Positions 51,498-60,760 of a DNA stretch of 64,000 nucleotides are shown here, piece after piece (within the stretch, counting starts at the first letter, position 1; each line of letters begins with the position of its first letter). A model generated the notes under the pieces. It was not told the DNA's origin, did no database searches, and worked only from the letters and a program-made list of their open reading frames with translations. A program made the position numbers and the translations under genes. Source of the stretch: Spirochaetaceae bacterium UBA5556 (GTDB lineage Bacteria > Spirochaetota > Spirochaetia > Treponematales > Rectinemataceae); the NCBI GenBank assembly GCA_002425765.1, contig DIMW01000002.1, positions 128,412 to 192,411 on the forward strand. The letters are read 5' to 3'.

Positions 51498-52265
51498 CTA
51501 TGCTTCTGTGCTGTCCGGCTTTCTTCGTCCCAGCATATTCTTCAAAAGAGTGCTGAAACTGTTCTTTTTCTTCTCGTGCTCTGCGGTTTTCTGAACGCCC
51601 GAGAACACAAAGACATCATCCTCTTTCCCCGTCACGAGGAGAACATCGCCTGCCTTGAAGCGATATGTCGTATCCAGGTCGTGGAAGACTCCTTCGCCGG
51701 ATTCGTTGGCGGCGCGTTCCGAGGCATATTTCACCGCCACCACATTGATATGATGAGTGCGCCGCATATCCATCTCGACGACGGTCTTCCCGACCACGGA
51801 ATCCGGAACGATCACCTCGGCCAGCACCAAATCGCCGCTTATGGGCATAAAATTCGTCAGAGAAGAGGAAAGCACGAGAGGGGTAACCCTCAGTGCCGCC
51901 TCTTTGTCGGAATTCACCACGCGGGTCGCCCCCACGAGCCGCAAGAGCTCCTCGTACTCCCCGGAATTCGATTTTACAATGATTTCAGGTACTCCAAGCT
52001 TTTTCAATCTGAACGTCACGAGCAAAATAGCCGCGCCATTCGATTCAATATCGACGATGGCCACGTCCACCGGGTCATGGAAGACGCGCTCGAACGCGTC
52101 TTCATCGAGAAGATCCATGGTAAAGGCCGTCGATACCATCTCTTTGATATGTTCGATCCGGGTCGGATCGTCGTCCACCGCGATAATTTGATCGGTAATT
52201 TCAGCGATGCGCTCCAACATGGACATCGCAAAGGAACCAAGCCCCACAAACGCAAACTGCCGCAT
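51498..52265 (-). CDS. ktrA: K+ uptake regulatory subunit, KtrA-like (single RCK)
   Basis: Cytoplasmic gating subunit of a Ktr K+ channel. 255 residues: Rossmann RCK-N domain (FAFVGLGSFAMSMLERIAEI, with D31 of AVDDDPTR for nucleotide ribose) and an RCK-C domain (SGDLVLAEVIVPDSVVGKTV to ALLVTGKEDD-like LLVTGKEDD). The usual third glycine of GxGxxG is Ala (GLGSFA). It follows ktrB by 31 bases, forming a Ktr pair. Confidence 0.88.
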   Translation of the reverse strand: MRQFAFVGLGSFAMSMLERIAEITDQIIAVDDDPTRIEHIKEMVSTAFTMDLLDEDAFERVFHDPVDVAIVDIESNGAAILLVTFRLKKLGVPEIIVKSNSGEYEELLRLVGATRVVNSDKEAALRVTPLVLSSSLTNFMPISGDLVLAEVIVPDSVVGKTVVEMDMRRTHHINVVAVKYASERAANESGEGVFHDLDTTYRFKAGDVLLVTGKEDDVFVFSGVQKTAEHEKKKNSFSTLLKNMLGRRKPDSTEA

Positions 52266-52296
52266 ATCACACCATCCTTTTCTTTATTGCGTCATT

Positions 52297-53616
52297 CTAC
52301 AACAGAATATCTGCCTTTGGAGACATTGCGTAACGCTCCGGCGAAAGCCTTGAATGTGGAATGGCCATCGCAAACAAACCAACTCTGCCCATAAACATCG
52401 CGCTGATGAGCGCAAGCTTGGAAATGGCCGAGAGATTCGGCGTAATCCCTATGGACAGCCCTACCGTTCCAAAGGCAGAGACGCTCTCGAATACCGCCGT
52501 CTCGATGCCCAGAGGTCTGCCGTGAGCCTGCTCGGCAATCAACAGGGTTGCGGTGACGACGAGCACGATAAGCACAGCCCGTACGACGACCGCGGCCGCC
52601 TTAAAGATCGAGTGCGGCATGATGGTCCGGTTCCGGTCAACCAGGACACCGCCACCCTCCCTGAACCTGAGCGCCACCAGAAGCATCAGATAGAATGTCG
52701 TCGTTTTGACACCACCGCCGGTCGATCCGGGCGAAGCTCCGATAAACATGAGAACAATAGTCACAAACTGAGCCGTGCTCGTCAATTTCGCCTGCGGGAT
52801 GGTATCGAAACCTGCGGTCCTCGACGTAACCGACTGAAAAAGCGAAGCCATCATTTTTGAGGCAGTGTTCATTCCGCTGTACGCATGGTTGTATTCAAGC
52901 ACGAAGAACAACAACGCGCCGATCAAAATAAGCGACGCGCTCGTCCGGAGTACAATCGAGGAATGATATGTCAGACGCAGCTTTTTTTTCTGGATGAAGC
53001 GAGCGATATCCTGCAGCACTATAAAACCGAGTCCGCCGGCCACAATCAGGATCATGGTCACACCATTCATCAAAACGTTGTCGCGAAAGCTCTCCATCCC
53101 GGACCGGAGCGTCGAGAAACCCGCGTTGCAAAACGAGGAAACAGCGTGGAACACAGAGTCGAAGAGTGAATACCCATTCTTTGAAAGCACTGGCCACATA
53201 ATCAGGGCCCCGATCAGTTCGAAAGCCGCGGTCCATGTCACAATCTGCGTAATGATATTTCTTGTGCGAAATTCAAATGAAGGCACGGTATAGTCTCCCG
53301 CAAGGCCCCGGGTGACGATGGAAATCTTTCTGCGCGGGGCGAATAGGTACAGCGTGGAAAACGCGATAATCCCGAGGCCTCCAAGCTGAATGAGCAGGAG
53401 AAGCACCGTCTGGCCGGCCCGCGTCAGGGAGAGCGTGTCCACGACCGTGAGCCCCGTGACACACACCGCGCTCGTCGCCGTAAACAGTGCGTCGATGTAC
53501 CTCATGCCGCCATGCTGCGTGGCGAATGGCAGGGAAAACAGAAAGCTGCCCACCAAAATGAGGCCGGTAAAATAAAGGAGGAGAGACAGTGTGTCCTTAC
53601 CTATGCGGATGTTCAC
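52297..53616 (-). CDS. ktrB: K+ channel subunit KtrB/TrkH family
   Basis: 439-residue membrane channel with four M1-P-M2 repeats. The selectivity-filter segments are recognisable: AVCVTGLTVVD, FCNAGFSTL, TSRTAGFDTI and FGTVGLSIGI, each with the key glycine. Translation starts at GTG after AGGAGTACTGA. It pairs with ktrA downstream and is divergent from trkA, 123 bases away. Confidence 0.9.
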   Translation of the reverse strand: MNIRIGKDTLSLLLYFTGLILVGSFLFSLPFATQHGGMRYIDALFTATSAVCVTGLTVVDTLSLTRAGQTVLLLLIQLGGLGIIAFSTLYLFAPRRKISIVTRGLAGDYTVPSFEFRTRNIITQIVTWTAAFELIGALIMWPVLSKNGYSLFDSVFHAVSSFCNAGFSTLRSGMESFRDNVLMNGVTMILIVAGGLGFIVLQDIARFIQKKKLRLTYHSSIVLRTSASLILIGALLFFVLEYNHAYSGMNTASKMMASLFQSVTSRTAGFDTIPQAKLTSTAQFVTIVLMFIGASPGSTGGGVKTTTFYLMLLVALRFREGGGVLVDRNRTIMPHSIFKAAAVVVRAVLIVLVVTATLLIAEQAHGRPLGIETAVFESVSAFGTVGLSIGITPNLSAISKLALISAMFMGRVGLFAMAIPHSRLSPERYAMSPKADILL

Positions 53617-53703
53617 TCAGTACTCCTGCGCTCAATAGTAGACAAAAAACGTCCGGGGCTCAATCGGGTTTGTCTCAATCCGCGGGCCCCGGCGCGTCGA
53701 CCA

Positions 53704-53732
53704 TTGTAAGCTGCGCTGGACTCCCCTATACT
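53704..53732 (+). promoter_or_regulatory. Promoter predicted to give a leaderless trkA mRNA
   Basis: TTGTAA, 17-base spacer, TATACT. The -10 box ends 7 bases before the trkA ATG and no Shine-Dalgarno sequence is present, so transcription should begin at or next to the start codon. Confidence 0.7.
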
Positions 53733-53739
53733 TTTTACA

Positions 53740-55140
53740 ATGAAGATTGCCATTTTAGGCGCGGGCCTCCTTGGTTCTCTTATTGCCCGTGAGCTGCTCG
53801 CAGAAAACCGGGATGTCGTCATCATCGAAAAAAATCCCAATGTGGCGAAATCGCTTGTGAACGATCTCGACTGCATCGTTCAAGATGGCGATGGCGAACG
53901 CATCGACACGCTTGTGTCTGCCGGTGTCGGCGAGGCCGACTGGTTCATAGCCTGTACCGGCAGCGACGAAACAAATATAGTCTCATGTGGTATTGTCGCG
54001 GAGACTTTCAAGAACGTGCAAACCATAGCGCGTACACGGAATCCCTATTTCGCATCTTTCAAGAAATCAGAAAAGAGAATCCTTGGTGTCGATTACATCA
54101 TCAACCCCGAGGCGGAGACCGCGGAGGCCATAGCCCGCATTATTTTCCGCGGCATGTCCCCCGAGATAATCGATGTAAAAGAAGCCGGCATTCAGCTCCG
54201 CCGCCTCTTATGCAAGAGAGAACCGAGGTTCGTAGGCGCGCCTCTTTCGGAGGTACGCTCCAGGATAGGGCCCGATTTTATGGTGCCCGCGGTGCTGCGA
54301 GGAGGGGCGCTTATCGTCCCCACGGGTAATTTTGTGTTCGAGGAAAATGACGCGGCATATATCCTGGGCGAGCCCAGTATGCTCGACAAGCTCTTCGGTC
54401 CCTCTAAGGACGCGTTGAGAAAATTCAATTCCCTGGTGATTTTCGGGGCGGAAACGCTGACATCTCTCCTCCTGCAAGAGCTGGGCATTGGGCAAATCAT
54501 GACTCAAGACCGATATCCAAGGGGGAAAGGGCTGCTATCCTTGCTCGGGAACCCGAGGATCAAAGTGATCGATGGAAATCGCGACCTGCTCAAGGCACTC
54601 TCGGCGACGTTTCCCGATATTGAACCGATAAATCATCAGCTGGATGATGAATACTTCATGGAGGAAGAAAACATAGGGAGCGCCGACATCGTGCTCTCGC
54701 TCACTTCGCACCAGAGCGTCAATATACTCACCGCGCTTCTCGCCAAAAACGCCGGGGCGCGGCGAACCCTCGCCCTTGCTACCAACTACCTCTACAGCCC
54801 GATCTTATACTCGCTTGACATCGACATCGTCGTCAACGAAAAAACAGTCATGTCCGGCACGATCCTAGACCAAGTCAGAAAGGCAAAAATCCGTCGGCTC
54901 TATAATTTCCCCCGCAATGAATATGAGCTCATCGAAATCCAGATATCGAGGTCGTTTGGGTCTCTCGGAGCCGAGATCAGAAACCTCGATCTTCCGAAAG
55001 ACTTCCTCATCACCTTCGTCATCCATGAGGGAAAAACGTATGTGCCGACGGGAAATACGAGAATCATGGAGAACGACCTCGTAGGTCTCATCATAAAAAA
55101 AGAACAGATCGGCAGGATCGAAACTATTTTCGGGGCGTGA
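53740..55140 (+). CDS. trkA: Trk K+ uptake regulatory protein TrkA (tandem RCK)
   Basis: 466 residues with two RCK halves. The first has a full NAD-binding motif, ILGAGLLGSLIARELLAENR with IIEKNP; the second (LVIFGAETLTSLLLQELGIG) lacks the GxGxxG glycines and probably does not bind nucleotide in the standard way. It gates TrkH, encoded 1 base downstream. Leaderless start is predicted from the promoter position. Together with KtrA/KtrB it makes two K+ systems in one locus. Confidence 0.9.
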   Translation: MKIAILGAGLLGSLIARELLAENRDVVIIEKNPNVAKSLVNDLDCIVQDGDGERIDTLVSAGVGEADWFIACTGSDETNIVSCGIVAETFKNVQTIARTRNPYFASFKKSEKRILGVDYIINPEAETAEAIARIIFRGMSPEIIDVKEAGIQLRRLLCKREPRFVGAPLSEVRSRIGPDFMVPAVLRGGALIVPTGNFVFEENDAAYILGEPSMLDKLFGPSKDALRKFNSLVIFGAETLTSLLLQELGIGQIMTQDRYPRGKGLLSLLGNPRIKVIDGNRDLLKALSATFPDIEPINHQLDDEYFMEEENIGSADIVLSLTSHQSVNILTALLAKNAGARRTLALATNYLYSPILYSLDIDIVVNEKTVMSGTILDQVRKAKIRRLYNFPRNEYELIEIQISRSFGSLGAEIRNLDLPKDFLITFVIHEGKTYVPTGNTRIMENDLVGLIIKKEQIGRIETIFGA

Positions 55141-55141
55141 C

Positions 55142-56602
55142 ATGCACATCAAATCGATCCTGCGAATGCTTTCCACCATTCTTTTAATAGTCTCGTTTTT
55201 CATATTCGGCTGCGGATTCTTTTCGATCATCGAAAAGAATCCATTGCGGGTAAGTCTTTCGTTTCTCATCCCGGCGGTCATAGGCATCGCGTTTTTCCTC
55301 GCCATGGCCTTTGTCTCGCGCAAGGACGAAAAGCCCTTTCTGACTAATAAAGACGGGTTTCTTTTCGTCTCACTCAGCTGGGTCTTCGCCTCGGCCCTGG
55401 GCGCGCTTCCGTTTACGATATCGGGATATATCCCTTCATATATCGACGCTTTCTTTGAAACGATGTCGGGATTCACGACCACAGGGGCGAGTATTCTGGC
55501 CAACATAGAGGCACTTCCCCGGGCGCTGCTTCTCTGGCGCGCGACCACGCACTGGCTCGGGGGCATGGGGATTGTCGTATTGCTCGTCGCGGTCTTACCC
55601 ACGCTTGGATTCAGCGCAATCCGTGTTATGGAAGCCGAGGCACCCGGCCCGTCGGTCGATCGTATTACACCGCATATTTCGAGCACGGCAAAGACACTCT
55701 GGCTGATCTATCTGGGACTTACAATAATCGAGATACTTCTCTTGGTTATTGGGGGAATGACGCTCTTCGACGCGATCTGCCATGCGTTCGCGACCATGGC
55801 GACCGGGGGGTTCAGTACAAAAAACACGAGCCTGGCGCATTATGATTCGGGATTCATCCACTGGGTCATCACGATTTTCATGTTTCTCGCGGGCACAAAT
55901 TTTACGCTTCACTACCGTCTCCTGAGCGGCAATGTGCGCAGTATTTTGAAAGACACCGAATTCAAAGTCTATTTCATGCTGTTCGCCGTCTCTTCAATCA
56001 TTATTGCGGGCGATCTATTCAATTCGGGAGTGTATCGGAGTTTCGGGGAGTCCATGCGATTCTCCTCGTTCCAGGTTTCCTCCATTCTCACCACGACAGG
56101 GTTCGCGACCACTAATTTCGGAGAATGGCCGGCGGTTTCGCAGACCATACTTTTCTTCCTCATGTTTATAGGAGGCTGCGCGGGCTCAACGGGCGGCGGT
56201 ATTAAAGTTATCCGCGTCGTGGTGCTGTTCAAAATGGCGGTCACCGAGATGCGCTATGTCGCAAATCCTCGAGGTGTCTATACTATTTTTCTTGGGAATA
56301 AGGCCTTGCGCAAAAACGTGATCTACGATATCGCGGCGCTCGTGTTTCTCTATTTCGCGTTCTTCTTTTTGTCTGTCATAGTGATAAGTTTTACAGGCGT
56401 CGATATTTTGACCAATGTAACGGCGGTGATCGCGAACCTGGGAAACATCGGCCCCGGTTTAGGGAAGGTAGGGCCCGTTTTCAATTATGCCTTCTTTCCG
56501 TGGTGGGCGAAGCTCTGGCTCTCTTTCGCGATGCTGGTGGGAAGACTTGAGGTGTACACGGTGCTTGTGCTTTTCTCAAAGAAATTCTGGCGCTCGTTCT
56601 GA
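55142..56602 (+). CDS. trkH: Trk K+ channel subunit TrkH
   Basis: 486 residues with TrkH-type segments: two N-terminal helices, then four pore repeats with filters TTTGASIL, MATGGFST, TTTGFATTNF and LGNIGPGLGKVG. All filter glycines are present. GGCAGSTGGGIKVIR is the conserved cytoplasmic-side loop. It starts 1 base after the trkA stop, so the two are co-expressed. The neighbouring phosphorylase gene is convergent, 53 bases away. Confidence 0.92.
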   Translation: MHIKSILRMLSTILLIVSFFIFGCGFFSIIEKNPLRVSLSFLIPAVIGIAFFLAMAFVSRKDEKPFLTNKDGFLFVSLSWVFASALGALPFTISGYIPSYIDAFFETMSGFTTTGASILANIEALPRALLLWRATTHWLGGMGIVVLLVAVLPTLGFSAIRVMEAEAPGPSVDRITPHISSTAKTLWLIYLGLTIIEILLLVIGGMTLFDAICHAFATMATGGFSTKNTSLAHYDSGFIHWVITIFMFLAGTNFTLHYRLLSGNVRSILKDTEFKVYFMLFAVSSIIIAGDLFNSGVYRSFGESMRFSSFQVSSILTTTGFATTNFGEWPAVSQTILFFLMFIGGCAGSTGGGIKVIRVVVLFKMAVTEMRYVANPRGVYTIFLGNKALRKNVIYDIAALVFLYFAFFFLSVIVISFTGVDILTNVTAVIANLGNIGPGLGKVGPVFNYAFFPWWAKLWLSFAMLVGRLEVYTVLVLFSKKFWRSF

Positions 56603-56655
56603 GAGGCGTACCGCCGGGCGGCTGACCGTATTCCAAATATCGGTCCTTGGACGGG

Positions 56656-59600
56656 CTATTCTCCAGCTTGAATCAGTCTCTCAAGCGTGTCGATAGTTAT
56701 CTCCGAAGTGGAGCCGACGCTCAAATCCGAGTCTTCGAGGCCGGGCCCCACCCCAAGGGCTTTCATCCCGGAATCCTTGATGGCCCTGATTCCCGCCAGC
56801 GAGTCCTCGATTCCGACACACTCTTCGGGGCTGGCGCCTGCGATGTCCGCGGCCAGCAAGAACAATTCTGGGTCTGGTTTGCCGCACGCCACCTCATTGG
56901 GATCCGCGATGCCGTCGAGGAACTGGCCTGGTATCGGCCCCAGTCCCAGGCTGTCGATTATTGTCGGGGCGTTGCGGCTGGCCGAAGCGAGTATGCGTTT
57001 TACGCCTCTCTGTCCAAGCCCGATGAGCAAAGACTTCATCCCCGGCAAAATATCGGCCGGAGAGATCTGTGTGAGGAGTTCCCTATAATACCCGTTTTTA
57101 CGTTCGGCTAGTTCATGCTTCTTTTCGGCGGAGAGACTGACGCCATTATGCCCGAGGATGACTTCGAGGGCCTCCATCCGCGCCACGCCCTTCAGCCGCT
57201 CATTCAGCCTCTCATCGACATGCCAGCCATTGTCGTCGGCAAGCCGCTTCCACGCGAGATAGTGGTAGCGCGCGGTGTCGGTCACGACGCCATCCAGGTC
57301 CAGGATCGCCGCTTTTAAGGTTGGAATCAGTGAGAGCACTACCGATTCCCCTGCTCTCAGCGTGACCTTCTGTTTTTTATGCAGAAAAGTGAGAGTCGCG
57401 GGGAGCCGCACGCCACGGTCTGCCCTTGTATCAGCTACAATATCCTCCCGCGGTATGTCTTCAAGAGAATATCTGACTTCTTTCATCCCAATATCTATGC
57501 ACAGCCTTTCAGAACCAAAACGCACCTTGAACGCCAGTCTCCGCCAGCCTGCGGGCAGCCGCGGATTGAAGGAATATCCGGCGCCACTTTCGTCGGCTGT
57601 TCTGTCCCGAAAGCCAGCGAATCCATAGACGACCGAGAGCCAGCTTCCCGCCATCGCCGCCGTATGAATGCCGTCTCTGCTGTTCCCGTGCCTGTTGTCC
57701 AGATCCATGCGGACGGTCTTCATGAAGTAGTCGAGCGCCGCCTCGCCGTGCCCTGTCTCCGAAGCCATGATGCTCTGCACGCAGTGCGAGAGTGAAGAGT
57801 CGCCTGTCGTCAGTGGCTCGTAGAATTTGAAGTTCCGCTTCTTTTCGGCCAGCGTAAACTGTTCCGACAGTAGAAACTGCGCCAGCACGAGGTCCGGCTG
57901 TTTGAGGACCTGATGCCGGTAGATGACGAGCGGGTGGAAGTGCAGGAGCAGCGGATATTTATCGGGAGGTGTCTCTGAGAAGGGCCAAACCTCTTTCCGC
58001 ATAAACGAATCGTCCTGGGCATAGATACCTGTCTTGGGGTCATAGGGGACATACATCGAGTCGGCCGCCTTCTGCCATTCTTCGATTTCACCGTCTTCGA
58101 GCGCTGTTTTGCGCCTAAGGCTCTCAAAAGAATCCTGCCTTGCCTCCCGCATCGCCCGCAGAACTCGCGCGGCGAATCGCAGATTGTTCCTCGCCATCAA
58201 GTTTGTATAAGCGTTGTTGTTCACGAGCGCGGTGTACTCGTCGGGGCCGGTCACCTCATCGATCCTGAAACGCCCGTCATCGCCATAATGCCCCAGAGAT
58301 TCCCACAGACGCGCCGTCTCCACAGCGACTTCCGCGGCCGGCCCGTACAGAAATTCCGCATCGCCCGTAGCTCCGCAGTACTTTTCCATCGCGTACGCGA
58401 TGTCGGCATCGATATGATATTGGGCCGTCCCCGCCGGATAGTAGGCGCTGGTCTCCTCTCCATCTATCGTACGCCAAGGGAAAAGCGCCCCTTTTTCGGC
58501 CATGACTTTCGCCCGGAGACGGGCTTTCTCTAGAAGCGAATATCTGTATTCGAGCAGCATGCGCGCGAATTCGGGATTGGTGTAGGTGAAAAAAGGACAG
58601 ACATATATCTCCGTATCCCAGAAATAATGCCCCTCATATCCTTCCCCCGTGAGGCCTTTTGCCGCGATGCTTGTCTTTCCGTTGCGCCCGGAAGACTGAA
58701 GAACGTGAAAGAGGTTGAATCGCAGCGCTTGCTGAACATTGGAGCCGCTCTCCAGTATCACGTCGGCACAATTCCAGAAATCCGCCAAAAACTCCCGCTG
58801 TTCGCGCTGAAGCTCTTCGAATCCATCCCGCGAAGCTCCGAGGAGTTCTTCGTGAGCGGATGTCCACAACGCGTCTTCCTCTCCCGCGCGCGCCATCCGG
58901 TAGGCCATGTACTTTATCAAGACAATCCGCTCGCCGGGCGCCATCGTCCCTTCCCAGCGCTGAACCGTCGCCGACGCGCCCGCCGAGGCGGAAAGCGCCA
59001 TCGCTTTCGGGCCATGGAAGGCGTGTCTCACCTGGGCGGTCGCGATGAGGCCGCTGTTGTTCGTCGCGATGAGTAGTCCGGCTTCCGATTCATAGCGCTC
59101 GAGCCTGGTTATGGAATAGGCAGCCCTGGTTATCTTGGACCCTACTCGCGGATCGCTTCCCCCTTCCCTGTTGGTCGCCACCCCCTCAAGCCTGCTTTCG
59201 AGCCGCACCGGCACAGGCTTTCCGTCGGGAGTGGCGATCACGCGCGCCTCATACCGGATCGCGCCGATGCTCTCGCGTTCCAGGCTCACCAGTCGGGTAG
59301 ACCTCAGCTCAATCAGAGCTCGGTTGGAGAGCATGGCCCTGACCGACCGGAACAGGACTCCATTGCGGAGATCGAGATACCTCTCGTACGACTGGAGCTG
59401 GGCCCTGTCAAGAAGAAACTCCTCGCCACCGACAGATATCGTAATGATCTTGGCATCGGGGAGATTCAGAATCGTTTCGTGATTTTCCGCGTAGCCATAG
59501 GCTGTTTCGCCATACGCGATGGGTTCTTTTTCAAAAAAACCGTTGATGTAGGTGCCCCTGTGAAACGCCGGCGCCTTTTCTTCAAAATCCCCCCGGAGCC

Positions 59601-59700
59601 CCAGATTCCCGTTCCCAAGCGCAAAAAGAGTCTCATATTTCTCTATCTGATGTATATCATAGCCAGGTTCGGCAATTATCCATTCTTCATTATCATGCAT
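56656..59700 (-). CDS. GH65 disaccharide phosphorylase fused to beta-phosphoglucomutase
   Basis: 1014 residues in one chain. Residues 1-about 785 are a GH65 phosphorylase (maltose, kojibiose, nigerose or trehalose type) with the acid Glu482 in DEVTGPDEY and the conserved GYEGHYFWDTEIYVCPFF. Residues about 795-1014 are a HAD beta-phosphoglucomutase: D801/D803 in AAILDLDGVVTDTARYH, SASRNAPTIIDSLGL and KPDPELFLLAA. The fusion would turn an alpha-diglucoside into glucose plus glucose 6-phosphate in one polypeptide. AGGAG at the lacI end is its ribosome-binding site; last gene of the sugar operon. Exact substrate is unknown. Confidence 0.92.
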   Translation of the reverse strand: MHDNEEWIIAEPGYDIHQIEKYETLFALGNGNLGLRGDFEEKAPAFHRGTYINGFFEKEPIAYGETAYGYAENHETILNLPDAKIITISVGGEEFLLDRAQLQSYERYLDLRNGVLFRSVRAMLSNRALIELRSTRLVSLERESIGAIRYEARVIATPDGKPVPVRLESRLEGVATNREGGSDPRVGSKITRAAYSITRLERYESEAGLLIATNNSGLIATAQVRHAFHGPKAMALSASAGASATVQRWEGTMAPGERIVLIKYMAYRMARAGEEDALWTSAHEELLGASRDGFEELQREQREFLADFWNCADVILESGSNVQQALRFNLFHVLQSSGRNGKTSIAAKGLTGEGYEGHYFWDTEIYVCPFFTYTNPEFARMLLEYRYSLLEKARLRAKVMAEKGALFPWRTIDGEETSAYYPAGTAQYHIDADIAYAMEKYCGATGDAEFLYGPAAEVAVETARLWESLGHYGDDGRFRIDEVTGPDEYTALVNNNAYTNLMARNNLRFAARVLRAMREARQDSFESLRRKTALEDGEIEEWQKAADSMYVPYDPKTGIYAQDDSFMRKEVWPFSETPPDKYPLLLHFHPLVIYRHQVLKQPDLVLAQFLLSEQFTLAEKKRNFKFYEPLTTGDSSLSHCVQSIMASETGHGEAALDYFMKTVRMDLDNRHGNSRDGIHTAAMAGSWLSVVYGFAGFRDRTADESGAGYSFNPRLPAGWRRLAFKVRFGSERLCIDIGMKEVRYSLEDIPREDIVADTRADRGVRLPATLTFLHKKQKVTLRAGESVVLSLIPTLKAAILDLDGVVTDTARYHYLAWKRLADDNGWHVDERLNERLKGVARMEALEVILGHNGVSLSAEKKHELAERKNGYYRELLTQISPADILPGMKSLLIGLGQRGVKRILASASRNAPTIIDSLGLGPIPGQFLDGIADPNEVACGKPDPELFLLAADIAGASPEECVGIEDSLAGIRAIKDSGMKALGVGPGLEDSDLSVGSTSEITIDTLERLIQAGE

Positions 59701-59703
59701 CGC

Positions 59704-60735
59704 TCAAATTCTCCTGCACGATTCTCTCTTCGCAAGGATTGTCGGGAGAATGATGCGCTCATTTCCTCTCGATTTGGGTTCACGCGGAGTCGTAATCTCC
59801 TGGATCAGCAACCTGGCGGCGGCCTCTCCCAACCCTACGCTTGGTTGGGCTACGGTCGTCAGAGCCGGGTTGAGATACCTCGAAAGGTAGTCGTCGTCAA
59901 ACCCGGCTATGGAGATGTCCTCCGGGATGGACAGACCGGCGTCGAGGATTGCCTGCATCGCTCCATACGCGACCATGTCGTTGCCCGCGAATACGGCCGT
60001 CGGCCTGTCGCTCAGGCCGAGCAGTTTCTGCATGGCGCGATACCCTGATTCCTCGGAAAAATCAGCCACTTCTATGTACTCGGAAATCTGTGAGATACCC
60101 TTCTCGGCCAGAATTTGCCTATACGCCTCCAGCCTGTGCGCCGCCGCATAAAATTCGAGCGGCGCATGGGCTATCATCGCGATTTTTCTGTGCCCGAGCG
60201 AGACGAGATACTTGACCATCTCCCGGGCCGCGACGATGTTGTCGATGTCCACCTGTGGAACTGAAAGCCCCTCTATGGAGCCGATCACCACCAACGGTAT
60301 CCTCGCCTTCTCCAGTTCCTGCAGCCCGGGATCATCGGTGTACGTATTCATCAGGATGACACCGTCGAGCCCCGTCGAGCGCGCCAGATCGAGGTAATTC
60401 ACTTTCGCCTTGCGCAGAGGCTGAAAATCCAGCCTGCAGTGGCGTTTGTTCAGGACCACGGCCATTCCTTCTATCAGCCTGAAAAGATAGGCGTCGCTGA
60501 ACACAGAGCTGGAATAGCTGATGAAAAAGCCAACGGAATAATGAGTCTTTTTGGCAAGACTTATGGCATGTACATCCGGGACATATTTCAGCGCCTCAAC
60601 GGCCTGCAGAACGCGCTGGCGTGTCGCCTCGCTTATGTGCTTCCCCTGGATGTTGTTGAGGATGAAGGAAACAGTTGTCCGAGAAACACCTGCCATCTTT
60701 GCCACATCCGAGGCCGAAACCGACTGTTTTTTCAT
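59704..60735 (-). CDS. LacI-family transcriptional regulator
   Basis: 343 residues: N-terminal HTH (SASDVAKMAGVSRTTVSFIL) and hinge, then a periplasmic-binding-like sugar domain (YSVGFFISYSS, VVIGSIEGLSVPQVDIDN, FAGNDMVAYGAMQAILDAG, GFDDDYLSRYL). It is the likely repressor of this operon, responding to the transported disaccharide. It lies 25 bases after the second permease and 3 bases before the GH65-PGM gene. Its operator is probably upstream of the binding-protein gene, outside the window. Confidence 0.93.
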   Translation of the reverse strand: MKKQSVSASDVAKMAGVSRTTVSFILNNIQGKHISEATRQRVLQAVEALKYVPDVHAISLAKKTHYSVGFFISYSSSVFSDAYLFRLIEGMAVVLNKRHCRLDFQPLRKAKVNYLDLARSTGLDGVILMNTYTDDPGLQELEKARIPLVVIGSIEGLSVPQVDIDNIVAAREMVKYLVSLGHRKIAMIAHAPLEFYAAAHRLEAYRQILAEKGISQISEYIEVADFSEESGYRAMQKLLGLSDRPTAVFAGNDMVAYGAMQAILDAGLSIPEDISIAGFDDDYLSRYLNPALTTVAQPSVGLGEAAARLLIQEITTPREPKSRGNERIILPTILAKRESCRRI

Positions 60736-60760
60736 AACCTCTTATTCCCAAATGATGTAT

